From contig JARKIP010000011.1 in assembly GCA_029990175.1 (NCBI GenBank), positions 868,001 to 932,000 of the forward strand: 64,000 nt of DNA. Reading direction: 5' to 3'. This DNA is from Petunia secreta (lineage: Eukaryota > Streptophyta > Magnoliopsida > Solanales > Solanaceae). Both the position numbers and the translations under genes were made by a program. The notes beneath the pieces are model-generated. The model worked only from the letters and a program-made list of their open reading frames with translations. It searched no databases and was not told where the DNA came from. Positions 1 through 11,155 of the stretch are shown in pieces. How positions within the stretch are numbered: position 1 is the stretch's first letter; the number at the start of each line of letters is the position of its first letter.

Positions 1-39
1 AAAACAAAGCAGAAATAGGAGACAGTTGAAACAAAAAAT

Positions 40-2120
40 TAAAACAATAGTAACACCAAAATTAGTACGCCGGCAGTAAAATTCCCCAATTCTGTTCATA
101 TTTTTTAAATAATTACAGAATAATCAGAAAGCTCTTTACCCTAGATCAAAATAACAAAAACCAAGATGTTAAACTAACTTAAAATATTAAAAATACTTAA
201 AAAATATATAAATTAAGGGGAACTTGGGGGGTGATGAGGTCGTCAGGATTGATACCGATGCGGCGGTATATTGCACGAAGGATACGAGCAATGCACCTAA
301 TGTTCATCTCTTGCCACTGCCTATCCTCATTTATTGTTCAAATGAGAAGGCCAAGTGCTTGACGGATGAGGAGTACATCTTGGGTGGGTGGGTACGCCAT
401 TGTTGTGCAGAAAAAAACTTAAGAAAAATTGAGATTTTTTAGTTGGAATTTTGTGAAAAAAAGAGTAAATAATGGTGGTCCTATTTATAGATGAAGAAGG
501 TGAAAGGATAGGGGTGGGGGGTCTAACAGTCATGATTAAACCTTGTTCTCGGTAATCCGATGGGACATGCTCAACTTGGGCAGTTCTCCTATTAATCGAC
601 TTGATACGTTTCACACTGGCCTATTATCTACCACTCAATATACTTAGTTTACTCATTAAGTTTTTGTCTATTAACATATGGCACCTAGTTATCATTGTTT
701 TGAAATAATATCTTTCTCTTTAGTTTATGCAATTTTGGTATATGATTGAATAGCCAATTTAAACAACCAATATTCAACTTAGTATTAATCCAACATATAT
801 TTAGTGTAGACCATGTATAGTAGTTTATACACTATTTTATTTTTAGTTGTCCAAAAAATTTGCAACTATAGATATCAATAAAGACAGTTAAAGTTTATTG
901 TCAACCAAGTTATGATCAATTGTCAACTACATATACTTGGCCAAAAAAGGCCAATTTCTAGCGCATCAAGTGTCTATTATCAACATATCTAATTATATTA
1001 AAAAATAAGATAAATTAAACACAGGTAAAATGGAAGATCATCAGTTATGCATACTTTTCCTAAAAATAAGAACTTATAACAGCCTTAACAATAGGAATAC
1101 CAAAATTAATACGCCGACAAAATATCACCCATTTTTATTGAAAATATTTTTAATAATTACATTAGTAAAAAAAGAGCTTTCTTTACTCAGAAAGCTCTTC
1201 TTATTCGTGGCATCATATGAACACGAAAACATAAACCATGTCCGGGATGTCGCGGCAAAATTTAAAAGTGGAGATCTTGGCCTTCAACGATATGACACGT
1301 AGTAACAAACCATAACCAACCTCGCCAAAGGGTTTTGTGAGTCGGTGTCACATGGAGTTCCATGTGGAACCTAAGGTCACCATTGTAGATACAAGCTTCC
1401 ATCGTTTCGTCGGGTAAATGATTTATTATGCGCCATGGAAAAAAAGCTATAATCAAATACTACAACATTTAATGGGGTAAAAATCAAATAACTACGGTAA
1501 ACAAATCCAAATATTAACGAACGAAGTACAAAACTTACTAGGCCATACGTTATACATGAATATCCGCTTACAGTTAGAGTAAAGCATGGACAGTTCCCTG
1601 TTCGGATGTACCATCCAAAAGGCCAGATATGGTTGTCACTTGTGTCTGACATGTTTTAGAGAAAGGAAGAAGATCAAGGAGGCAAAAAAGTAGATAGATT
1701 AACTTGTTAATGAGTGTGGAAAAAATTAGAAAATAATGGCCCTATTTATAGAGGAAGAAGGTCAAGAGACAGGAGTTACTGGAGCCATTGTATCCGATGT
1801 GATAGTTCTTACTTTAGACAGTGCACCCATTAAAGAACCTGACATACATTTCGCCTGGCCTATTATTTTCCACACAATCCACTTGCACGCTAATTGTTGG
1901 AAATAATGTCTTCACCCAATGCTCAGATGATCTATGCTCGAGTAGTGTCCAACCAAAACAAATTACTACGGATATCTGTTAAGATTTATTGTCAACTTGT
2001 TAAAATTGAGTGTCAACTAGTCATACCTCACCAAAAAAAATTTGAACTTCAAGTGCAGCAAGGGTCTATTATCAACATATCTAATTATAATAAACAACAA
2101 GACTGAGTAAACACTGGTAT
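40..2120. repeat. Diverged tandem duplication, two units of about 1.0-1.1 kb
   Basis: Blocks in 40..1030 recur in the same order in 1085..2120. One shared block has 'ataccaaaattaatacgccg' and the motif 'cagaaagctctt' (about 50..140 and 1090..1200). Another has 'cctatttatag', 'gaagaaggt' (about 480 and 1740). A third has 'attgtcaac' followed by 'tctattatcaacatatctaa' (about 895..1000 and 1985..2090). The offset varies from about 1.04 to 1.26 kb, so indels have accumulated. No open frame is convincing in either unit. The repeat lies downstream of a Mutator-like transposase remnant read on the minus strand, so it may be that element's 3' non-coding part. That link is inference. Confidence 0.55.
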
Positions 2121-2199
2121 ATTGGAAGAAAAGATACATAAATTATTCAGTTCACAAGTTATTAAAAATTATTTAGAAAAATAAATTATTACACTCACT

Positions 2200-2474
2200 A
2201 GAGAAAAAGTAATAAATAATAAGGGCAAGTTGTTTTTTTATGGCCTGGTTGTTTACAATTTGAACATTTATTCCTTCTCTTCTTGGACGTAAATGATACT
2301 ACGATGGATGTAATGTACTTAACTCCTTTCCTTTTTTGATAAATGTCTTACATGTACAGATTCTTTTATCTCCCACGATGATATGAGGATGGTGGCTCGT
2401 AGCCTTCTCAACATTCTTGTCCAAGAGTGATTTGCATGTACCATCTCTAATAATATTGCTGGACTCTTCCATTT
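2200..2474 (-). pseudogene. Mutator-like (MULE) transposase remnant, C-terminal zinc knuckle
   Basis: Read on the minus strand, 2266..2225 encodes CSNCKQPGHKKTTC, a perfect CX2CX4HX4C zinc knuckle preceded by a Lys/Arg-rich stretch. This is the usual C-terminus of plant MuDR-type transposases. The frame just upstream stays open through 'KGVKYITSIVVSF' but has stops further up. At 2474 the sequence is cut by an LTR element. Its other half lies at 11156 and beyond, where a MULE-like N-terminal domain is read on the same strand. The catalytic core is missing. A retrotransposon Gag knuckle is the main alternative. Confidence 0.45.
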
Positions 2475-2943
2475 TGTTTATGCCTAAAATAGGTCGCCTT
2501 GGTTAAACAATTAATTAAGAATGAGGTCAAGCAATATAGTAAATACGATGTAAAAGTAAATAAGTAAAAGAAAGAAAAAATGAGCAAGAAAGGTAAAGTA
2601 GTGAGAATAACCGGATTCTGGGGTGAATCGAGATGATGTACGATACAATGTAAGGAGGGGTATTTATAATAGTGGATACCCTGTCCTAATTAAGGTAAAA
2701 TAAAAAGACTAATAAGGTCATGGGCCTATAACTTAAGACGATGGTATACAAAACCCTAACTAGGAGACTGTAACCCTAGGCGAGAGGATGTATGCCCTTT
2801 GTCCTATGCCCATACCGCCTGAACAGTCGTAACTCATAGGACAGGCATTTATCCTTTGCGCTCGGTGACTTGTAGGATGAGTCTAGCCTCGCCAGTTGGA
2901 CTCGTGTCCCCGTAATAGTAGGTGGCGTATTATTTCTCATACA
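2475..2943 (-). repeat. 3' LTR of the Tat-type gypsy element
   Basis: It is homologous to 10644..11153 over its whole length. Shared blocks include 'taaacaattaattaagaatg', 'gaatcg', 'gatacc', 'tcctaattaaggtaaaata' and the 'gactcgt' to 'gtaatag' stretch near the right end. The outer end is TG at 2475 and the inner end is CA at 2943. The next bases (2944..2960), read on the minus strand, are the purine-rich CAAGTGGGGGGACAGAC, a fitting polypurine tract. Confidence 0.85.
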
Positions 2944-3587
2944 GTCTGTCCCCCCACTTGATGAGTGCTGACACGAGTAGTTAGGAAGTGAAAGCGGCGT
3001 GCAAGAGGATGTGAAAAGATATCTCACTGACTCCTTAACACTCGCAGTCACTTTGATCAACAACGATGTTGATTTCTTTGAAAACTCCGCGTGCTTTCAT
3101 TTGATTGGTTGATGCCGATTCTATGCTAATTTCCAAGAACTGTTATTAACTACTCTGAATTGTTCCATATCTCCAGCAATAATGATGTTTAACCGTTTCA
3201 TATGCCATCCTTATCTTTTTTTTCGCCTATAAATAGGGACTTCGTGACAGTGGTAAAATCACAAACCTCTTTTCAGAAAATACTTTACTTCTTCAGCAGT
3301 TTCTTATGATAGCGAAAAAACTTCCTTCAAAAATACTTTCCTTTGATCCTGGTTTGATAATAACAAAAAACCTTCTTCGTTCTGAACAGATGTTGCATGA
3401 GGAAACTATAGGAGGAAATTCGTCCGTAGTTACCTTATTTTCTCTCTTCGTCCTCGAGGAAACTAATAAAGTCCCCTGAGTCATGAAGTTTGATTGGGAT
3501 TCTAATGGCGTCCTTTGGGATGTCTTCATTGTATCATGTGCATTGATTACAGTGCATTCATCTTTTAACACAATAGTTGCTGTGAAT

Positions 3588-4482
3588 CTAGGGCTATACA
3601 AACCAAACAGGCAAACCGAACCAAACCGACAAACCGAACCGAACTGAACCGAGAAAAAAAACCGACTATGGGTTGGTTTGACTTGGTTTGGTATTGGCGA
3701 AAAAAAAAACCGAGACCAAACCGAACCGACATTACATATATGTTACTTTTAAATTTTTATATGTATAAAATTCATTCATTGAAAAGTATTGTCTAAATAT
3801 TTTAGTAGCTTTTCTTAGTTATGTACTAATGTTATAAACTTACGATTTACAACACACATCAACAGGAGCTAATTTTAATAAGAATGAATGATAGGTTTAT
3901 GACCCATAAAGAAAAGTCCTCCAGAAAGTAATACGAGAACCAAAATTAAGTGCAAAAATAAAAAACCTAATTAGTAGAAATAATTTTCTAAGAACAAAAA
4001 AATTGGCGCTCAAACATTTGAGGTGCTATTATTATTTTTTTACCCGGTAAGTATTTTTTTCTTTTGTTATACATGTGCATCTGGATGGGCTATATTGTAC
4101 GTCTCTAAATCTATATTTGGAATGTCTGATTAAGAGTGTCATTTCTTGTAGGACTCTACAGTTACCTATTAAAGAAAAAGGAGAAAGTCTTGAACTCTAT
4201 GTATCCAACACAATTTTAATATGAACTAACTTGGTTTAACTTGTCTTCTTCTGTACAATTGGATACGAGCTTTTTATACCTATACTTCTAAAGGAGAGAA
4301 AGCACCACATATTTGTTGTTAACAAATAAAAACCGAATAATCCGAATAAACCGAATAAAACTGACATTAGAAAATCCGACTTTGGTTGGTTTGGTTTGGT
4401 TAAAGATTTTAAAAAACCAAAATTATTGGTTTGATTTGGTAAATGAAAAAATCGAACCAACCCGACCTATGTTCACCCCTCC
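3588..4482. mobile_element. hAT-like non-autonomous element with AACCGAACC repeats
   Basis: The left end reads CTAGGGCTATACAAACC. The right end, reverse-complemented, reads GGAGGGGTGAACATAGG, so the termini are imperfect inverted repeats. Both ends are followed internally by runs of AACCGAACC or its complement (3608..3660, 3700..3730, 4330..4470). Flanking 8-bp sequences CTGTGAAT (3580..3587) and CTGTGATA (4483..4490) match at the first six positions, as expected for an old hAT target duplication. There is no coding capacity. The interior is AT-rich. Confidence 0.5.
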
Positions 4483-4490
4483 CTGTGATA

Positions 4491-5882
4491 TTCTTCTTGT
4501 CATGCGGGGTCAGGCCGCTTAGCCCTTTCAGCTTCCGTGTGGCTTCTCCACCAGGAATTTTCTAGTGTTTAGATTACCTCTTTGACGGAGTAGGGTTGAA
4601 GCCTTCCTGCCTGACTCTGTTTCATGGCAGGCAAGAGGAGAGAGCTCCGGGTCGTGAGCATATTAGCAAGTCGCCAACCTCTTACTCTGCCTACGGCTCT
4701 GAGTTGTCTCTTGGTTCTGCAGGTTCGGTCGTATCGGCTTTGCAACGCTCCATCGGCCATTAGTTGTAGGCTACCCGATAGAAGTGGCTCCCTTGTGCTT
4801 GAAGATCTGCGGGGCTGCACACTCTGGTTTGACCAGCTGAGGTTGACTCGGACGGTCAAGTTTTCTTTCTAAGCTCTGCGGCGAGTCTTCAAGTTTATCT
4901 TTAAATTCAATCGGGTAAGATAGAGGAGGTTAGGCCTGTACTCGGATGCTTCTGAGGTCCGTTGCTTTGATCAAGAATGCAGGCTTTGGTTGTACCAACG
5001 GTCGCATACCTTGAAGGAATGATCGGGCCGACATATCTTGAGCTGATAAAAGAAAAAAAGAACTCCAGATCGTATATGGCTTGTAGCTACAATCTAGATG
5101 AAGGATTTTCAGCCATGTTAATCCTGAGGAGCTCTTTGTTTTTAGTCTTCCCTTTCCTCTTTTTTTTCTTACAATTGTTATGAACAAATATTGTGTTCAG
5201 GAAGAATTAATTGTATATTATGAGCCCACGGGTTGTTTGTTATTAATGAAGCAATCGTTCATCGATAGTTTTATATGTACTTGCGTAATTACATGTTGTG
5301 TAATGTGTAGCCAAGCAGTATGTTTTGTGTACCTTTTGGGCTAGTGTCTTCAAGAGACGGGTGTGCATACTGAAGAGTGCTTCATTTGCATCGTAGGTGA
5401 CGGCTTAAGTTGTGCCCATAATGAGACAACTAGTCCGTGTCGAAATGGGCACTTTTGCGTCCGACTTCGAACGTCTCTGTTTAGTGACTCGAGTATTTAA
5501 GACTTTCTAGCACTATGAGAATGGGCGTCCCCATCTGCATGTTGGTGCAGTTTTTGAATTAACGAGTTCAACGTACGAGTAATGCCTGGTGGCTGAGTAA
5601 GACGTGGTCCAACTCTAAGCGAGTAGTTTACCCTACTTTTCGTAGCGAAAAGTGAGTGTATTACTTCAACTTAGGTCTGACCAGGGCTATGAATAGTTGG
5701 ATCATAGATGGATCTAAATAAATAAGTAAAATTGACTAAGTAAAAATGATAGTTTTATTGATAAAGGGGTGATAGACCTGAGATGTTGTGGGTGAAAACC
5801 CATAACATGATTGACGATTATGACAATACTGGATCAAAGTTAAAAGAACTTAAAACATAAAACTAAATGCTTTTAAGATACT
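4491..5882. other. Non-coding 3' internal part of the Tat-type element
   Basis: No reading frame here has a recognisable domain. The open frames at 4569..5187 on both strands are short and mutually overlapping. The stretch lies between the integrase relic and the 3' LTR of the enclosing gypsy element. It is most simply its untranslated 3' region or deleted remains of pol. Confidence 0.5.
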
Positions 5883-6170
5883 TTATGCTCGATCCTCGGA
5901 AGGTTTGGGAGCATGTGCTTGGGCTTCCCTGTTCGAGGGTGCTGAGCCTGAAGATGTTACCTCTGGGCCACTGACAACCAGATGGTACAACTCTGTGCCA
6001 ATTAAACAATAACGAACGGCTTGCTTTCGTAATTTCCTGCTTTCTGATTTGTCTTCAGTGAAGATTCCTTTACATAGGTAGTTTATCAGTGCGTGACACT
6101 GCCCTATGATGGATCCTGTGTCTGGAACTTTAAGGTTCATCAGGCACATGGAGGTTAACTAAACCACTAT
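5883..6170 (-). pseudogene. Integrase N-terminal fragment (Tat-type gypsy)
   Basis: The minus-strand product contains LINYLCKGIFTEDKSESRKL followed by RKQAVRYCLIGTELY. This matches the stretch that opens the zinc-binding (H2C2) domain of plant Ty3/gypsy integrases. The finger itself, the DDE catalytic core and the chromodomain region are absent: the frame runs into unrelated sequence. It follows the RNase H relic in the expected pol order, so it is a deletion remnant rather than a separate gene. Confidence 0.6.
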
Positions 6171-6299
6171 CTGCTGATTATATGAATCCTTGGATGCTTC
6201 GCCATTGCTTGAGCCTCTTTCCCGATTGAAAAAATCCCATAACTGAAAATTTTTCAAGAGTGCTTTCATTCTCTCCTGCCGATCCAACGTGCAGATGCC

Positions 6300-6672
6300 T
6301 TATGTGGTAAAAACTTCTTTGACTTGATCTTGATCAATTGGGAGCTTCTGTGGAGGGTGACTTTTCTGGCCCCCAGTATGTAGGCTTAGTCAAGAGATTG
6401 AATTATGGCTTCATACTCTGCTTCGTCGCTTTGAGCTTTGGCGGTCTTGCGAAATACCATCCTAGTGGGTGTCCTGACCCATAGATCGAGGTCAGCTTCT
6501 TCCCCTTTCAGGTCTACTTCAATGCTAATCTCTCAACATCCGGGCTCGATTGCTTCTTCGCTTCTGATTGACTCTTGCGCCTTTGGCTTCAGTTTCTCCA
6601 CAAAGTTTGAGACAAAATCCTCTAGTTCCTGTGACTCGATAGCTGTCCAGGGTTGGTAGATAATGTCATATT
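6300..6672 (-). pseudogene. RNase H fragment (Tat-type gypsy)
   Basis: Read on the minus strand, the sequence just below 6672 encodes 'TAIESQELEDFVSNFVEKL', the linker of plant gypsy elements that leads into RNase H. 'DEAEYEAIIQSLD' follows near 6400, matching the NNEAEYEAL motif of the RNase H helix. Stop codons interrupt the frame near 6530 and 6395. It continues directly from the RT remnant and precedes the integrase remnant. Confidence 0.6.
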
Positions 6673-6675
6673 CTC

Positions 6676-7040
6676 TCAGTATTCCAGCCCATTATGCCAC
6701 CTCCTCTGAGAGTCTGGGTTTGGACAATATGGTATGTACCGGTGGGAGGAGACCATGCTGACTGTATGATCAAGAAAATACGAGCGAAGCTCCCGGGTCG
6801 CCATGATCACGACCGCAATTAACTGAAAGAGTAAAGGAAAAAACCTATCTCGGCGCGAGGGTCTTTTGTTTGCGTACTTCACTAGAAATTGCCTCTCATT
6901 CTCTTCTCGTACAAGGACTGCATTCCATGCTATTTCTGAGATCAAGACATACAATAATAGACGCTCAACTGGCTTTGGCTCAGTTATCACCGAAATTTGT
7001 AGGAGCTGCATATTTGTCTAGGCTACGTTTAGGTAACTCT
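6676..7040 (-). pseudogene. RT C-terminal/RNase H-like fragment (Tat-type gypsy)
   Basis: The minus-strand frame holds 'LLLYVLISEIAWNAVLVREE' and then 'LIAVVIMATRELRSYFLDHT'. These correspond to the LYLYLAVS..AVSAVL and LALALV.AARKLRPYF blocks that follow the thumb of plant gypsy RTs. The palm with its YxDD box is missing, because the protease relic lies only about 100 bases upstream. RT was therefore mostly deleted. Confidence 0.65.
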
Positions 7041-7122
7041 GTATCAACCATATGCGCTTGTCTCCACAGCACCTCAGAGAGCTGACATACCAATTCAGTG
7101 GCTTTGGGGACTAGCTGATCCA

Positions 7123-7640
7123 TCACCGCCAACCGATCCCGTAGTTCACTGATCTTTTCTCTGATCTTTCCATGGCCTCGAACTCGATGGAGTCCTGTTC
7201 GATCATATTAACTTTGGCTACTGGCCGTACACCAAGATCCCCGCCACAAGTAAGATAATGTTCTCCAAGTAAAAACCGCTCACCCTGTAAGTCGTTAACC
7301 CCGTGAGAAGTGGGGTGTCTTAAGACTTTATGGAGTGTTGAGTGTATTCCCTTAACGATATGTATCCAAGGCCATCCCAAGATGACGTCATAAGACAAAT
7401 CACAGTCCAACACCTAGAAAGGAGTAATGCTCATCACGCCCGGTATATGGACCGGTAGAGCTAATTCCCCGACATGCTCTTCCCGACAGCAATTGAAACT
7501 AATTATGTTTTTAGAACTTGAAGTTACTTGATAGCGTTGGTGTGAATCCTCCAGCATCTATATCCGAATAATGTTCGCGCTGCTCCCTGGATCGATCAGA
7601 GCTTGCTGGCTGCCTAGGTAGACACGTCTACAGAAACGAC
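7123..7640 (-). pseudogene. Retropepsin-type protease fragment (Tat-type gypsy)
   Basis: The minus-strand frame gives 'ALIDPGSSANII', with the DPGS form of the aspartic protease active site used by Tat elements. It continues to 'LDCDLSYDVILGWPWIH', the flap and ILGRPWLH block, then 'STLHKVLRHPTSHGV'. In-frame TAG codons lie near 7556 and 7414. The typical domain is about 120 residues and most of it can be followed here despite the stops. Confidence 0.7.
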
Positions 7641-8503
7641 GAGGTCGTTCTGGTACTCTCCTTCTTCCTCTGGGCAAACGGGATTGGACCAAAAAATTCC
7701 CACAACTCTGTAGTCCCCCAGGCTGTAGCTGGTTCCGGGATCATGAAGATTGCATTGATGGTCTCCATGTTTTCAGAATCTGGCACCTTCGAACATCGTG
7801 GTCCTCCTTCAATTAAGTCCTTGAGATATGCATCTTTCAATAGATGCTCGATCTCGATCATCAGAGCCTTGCAATCGACCGTTGCATGGCCATCGCTGCG
7901 ATGAAAATCGCAATAGGGCATTGCATCCCTTCTTGTTGCTCCTTTCATGGTAGGCGGCCATCGGACCCTAAGACCTAGTTTTCCAAAGTGATTGGCAACC
8001 AAATCCACGGCGTTGACTCGCAAACCAAAATCTCTGAAGCTACGGGGCCTCTACCCACTTTTCTTGAGATCTAGACCCCTGGGAACTGCTTTTCCTGTTG
8101 TTTCCTTCCTGGTTCTGGACCTTTGCTTTTGTTCTTCTTCCATCCCCCTCACTTTTCAAAGAAGGACTCCCTGCTCTCTTTCTTCGTTCAGCTTCAGGGT
8201 TCTGGGAATTTTCTAGCTCCAAGTGAAGCTTTTCAGTGTACCTCTGATGTAATGTGCTCCATGTTGTCACAGGATATTGAGTCAAACTCCATTGCAATTC
8301 CCTAGTAGCTAACGATCCTTTTGAGTGGAAACTTTTGCCGAAGACTACCACGACAATATTATCAGGGACTCGAGGAAGCTCCATACGTTCCCGCTGGAAT
8401 TTATCAAGGCAGTCCTTCAATAGTTCGTCGTCATGTTGACGGATATCGAAGATGTCCTCCATGTGCTTCTCCCGCTTGTGGCACTGTTGCTCCCAAACGC
8501 ACA
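7628..8503 (-). pseudogene. Gag, C-terminal part with zinc finger (Tat-type gypsy)
   Basis: The frame includes 'DCLDKFQRERMELPRVPDN', typical of the end of the Retrotrans_gag domain. About 130 codons later comes YCDFHRSDGHATVDCKAL, a CX2HX4HX4C finger followed by 'EIEHLLKDAYLKDLI'. That finger variant is characteristic of Tat-branch Gag. Frameshifts separate the two blocks near 8040. The N-terminal half of the same gag lies at 9795..10581, beyond a 1.29-kb insertion. Confidence 0.7.
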
Positions 8504-9794
8504 TGCAAATATACGTGGTCGACAAGTAATAAAGTGATAAGATTGAGTATCGTTCCCACGAGGACTATTGTTCAGACTGAATCCAAGCGAACAATTTCCT
8601 AAGAACTATTCAGGGATCTTTTTCAATTGTGATTGTGATATTTACTAACTAAAACAATAATTAAAAATAAGTAATTGAAGTCAGGTAATAGAGAGCAAAT
8701 TATGGGTTGTTATCAATAAAAGAAAAACGGTCTAGAGTCAGAGCTACAAACAGTCCAATTGAGTTTTCCAGTTGATTCTACTTCTTGGTTTCCTAGATTG
8801 CTAACGAACCGGTTAATTATATTCGTGAAAACCTGTCGATTCTTCACGAGTCTATGCAATCTACTTTAACGCCTATATTTCTATGGAATTAAATCACATG
8901 CATGCATAAAAGAACTCTGTATTTAGCTAAGCAAGGCGAATAGGTATATGTTTATCCTACCCGCAAATCGATTCCCTAATGCCCAGGTTCACAATCAAGC
9001 CCTATTCTTTCTTATGTGCGTTCACAAGTTCCCTCTGTCGAGTTCAACTTGTAAACCGTAGATAGTGTTCAATTATCAGGCCTCAATAACCAAACAATTA
9101 GGCTCAAGAAAGAATAAACAATCTGTAATAGTAAATTAATAAGTAGAAATCAAGTTTCAAACATCAACCTTCATGTATTTGCTCTAACCTTAGAACGATA
9201 GGTTTATCTACTCATATTCATAATAACAACACAAGAAATCATGGAAGAAATATGAAAGATTGTAATAGATGATGTAAAGGAATTAAACCCTTGGTTCAAT
9301 GTGTTAAGAACTCACAACTTGCTCCAAAATCTGACCTCCTCTCTCAAATAACGAAGTAATAAGCTATTTATAGTGTTTACAAAGTCTTCCCATAAGTTAA
9401 TCCAAAGCCTAAACTAAGTTGGAAAAGTTGGGGTCGCTGAACTAAAAGCCACAGGGTAAGCGTCGCATGGCTCATGGCTTCTGGATGTCGTGCGCTATAC
9501 CCTAAGCGTCGCATGGCTCATGGCTTTCTAAAGTCTGAAGCTGTGACAGATCCATAGCTTGCACCATAGCTTTGCCTTCTAATGCCATATCCCACAATTA
9601 GCTAAGTTCATTAATTTCTTGCTCGATTATATCCATCTTCGCTCCGTTTGCAATCGTATTCATCTAAACCATTCCTAAAATCACAAACACAATAAGTGAG
9701 CGCAATAATCACAATTATTTCGTGCAATGGGCGAATAACGTATCAAAATGCGAGGAAATATTTAGGTAAAGTAGGCAAATATTTCCAAACATCA
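8504..9794. mobile_element. 1.29-kb insertion, probably a solo LTR, splitting gag
   Basis: Gag reads up to 9795 ('DLFKKAH') and resumes at about 8503, so the intervening DNA is an insertion. Its ends are TGCAAATATACG and CCAAACATCA, fitting the TG..CA rule of LTRs. The flanks share GTGC but show no clean 5-bp duplication. There is no coding frame. It contains a repeated 'gcgtcgcatggctcatggct' (about 9460 and 9510). A solo LTR is the best guess; a non-LTR insertion cannot be excluded. Confidence 0.45.
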
Positions 9795-10581
9795 GGCACT
9801 AATGAGCTTTCTTGAATAGATCCTGCATCTGAGTAAATGATACGATGGAGCCCATTGGTAGATACGTGTACCAAGCAAGGGCGCCTTTGGTCAGAGTTGA
9901 GCCAAACCTCTTCACCTGAGCAGACTGAATCTCTTCCTTGGAGATCTCGTTGCTCTTTACAGTCGTGTAATAGGCAGCAATATGATCATCCGGATCAGTT
10001 GTTCCGTCATACTTCAAGTTATCCGGCAGACATATGTGCTTTGATATGCGGACCGGTGCAACACTTGCTTTGTTGGCATGCTTGTAAAACTTCTGCTCAT
10101 CTACTGTGGTGACCTGGGGTGGAGCACCTGACACATTACCAATCTATTCATGGATGGCGTTCATCTCCTTTATGAGGTCCTGGATGATAGACGCTACCAA
10201 TCTATTCAGCCTGCGGTTAGGGACGACTGCTAGTGAATGGTTCGTGGGCACTGGTCCTCACGAGGATGCTGGCCTCTGAGACAATCCAGCAAACATCGCC
10301 CCTCACTTTTGGGATATCCCCTCAACCATATTGTTCGAGTTCCGTTGATGTTGCTCTGACATAGTGTTGAGGAGATTAACAAGAAAACCTCAAAATTCAG
10401 TATTACCTTCCTGCGGTTGGTCACCTTCCCTATCATTGGCGACATGGATTGGCTCTTGGGAAGGGTCCTTCGATTGCTCAACGGGATCCTTAGGCTGAAT
10501 GCTGGGATCATTGGGATCCTTCATGGATTCATCTAATGCGTTTGTAGTGTTTTCCAGAATATTGCTACTATCATCAGACAT
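9795..10581 (-). pseudogene. Gag, N-terminal part (Tat-type gypsy)
   Basis: The probable start is ATG at 10581, opening 'MSDDSSNILENTTNALDESM' about 45 bases inside the primer-binding-like site. After a stop and frameshift near 10390 the frame resumes. It gives 'ICLPDNLKYDGTTDPDDHIA' and 'TLTKGALAWYTYLPMGSIVS', the conserved start of the Retrotrans_gag domain. It is cut at 9795 by the inserted 8504..9794 element. Confidence 0.75.
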
Positions 10582-10623
10582 GATTGCGCTTTTTCCTTCG
10601 TAGAATACCTACAATTGTCAGGG

Positions 10624-10641
10624 CCTTATGGTGGGTGCCAA
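10624..10641 (-). other. Primer-binding-like site of the Tat-type element
   Basis: On the minus strand the two bases after the 5' LTR are followed by TTGGCACCCACCATAAGG. This resembles the TGGCGCCCACCGTGGGG region found at this place in Tat/Ogre-type elements, with CG-to-CA and G-to-A changes as expected from methylation decay. The matching tRNA was not determined. Confidence 0.55.
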
Positions 10642-10643
10642 AT

Positions 10644-11153
10644 TGTTTATGCCTAAAATTGGTCGCCTAGGTTAAACAATTAATTAAGAATGAGGTCACA
10701 AGCAATACAATAAATACGATCGAAAAGTAAATATGTAAAAGAAAGAAATAATGAGAAAGAAAGGTAAAGTAGTTTTATTCCTTGAGGATAGCCGGATTCT
10801 GTAGTGAATCGCGATGACGTACAATACAATGTAAGTATGAGTATTTATAGTAGTGGATACCCTATCCTAATTAAGGTAAAATACAAAGACTAATAAGGCT
10901 ATGGGCCTATAACTCAAGGCGGTGCTATATAAAACCCTAACTAGAAGACTGTAACCCTAAGGCATGCTAAAAAAAAAAAAAAAACCCTAAGGCTACAGGA
11001 TATATGCCCTTTGTCCTACGCATGTACTACCTGAACGGTCGTAACTCATAAGACATGCATTTATCCTTTGCGCCCGGTGACTTGTAGGATAAGTCTAGTC
11101 TCGCCAGCTGGACTCGTATCCCTGTAATAGCAGGTGGCATATTTTTGCCCACA
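10644..11153 (-). repeat. 5' LTR of the Tat-type gypsy element
   Basis: It pairs with 2475..2943. It is longer mainly because of a local duplication around 'aaccctaaggc' with a poly-A run (10950..11000) and a short extra block near 10785. Read on the minus strand it starts TGTGGGCAAAAATATGCC and ends GGCATAAACA. A third, truncated copy of this LTR lies at 12167..12506. Confidence 0.85.
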
Positions 11154-11155
11154 CA

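Larger units (their letters stand above)
2475..11153 (-). mobile_element. Ty3/gypsy LTR retrotransposon, Tat-type, deleted and disrupted
   Basis: LTRs at 2475..2943 and 10644..11153 begin TGTTTATGCC on the plus strand. The element is flanked by the 5-bp duplication CATTT (2470..2474 and 11154..11158). A primer-binding-like sequence next to the right LTR and a G-rich polypurine tract next to the left LTR both show that it reads on the minus strand. Remnants in order are gag, protease, the end of RT with RNase H, and the start of integrase. Most of RT and integrase is gone and every frame carries stops. The zinc finger (CX2HX4HX4C form) and the LPDNLKYDGTTDPDDHI gag motif match the Tat branch of Ty3/gypsy. 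A solo insertion (8504..9794) and a hAT-like element (3588..4482) lie inside it. Confidence 0.85.

Noticed and set aside
224..614. Short frames with 'HNNGVPTHPR' that recall plant mobile-domain proteins
   Set aside because: The similarity is a few residues only and the neighbouring frames do not extend it.
4569..5187. Pairs of overlapping open frames on both strands
   Set aside because: No domain, opposite frames equally open, and they lie inside a dead gypsy element.
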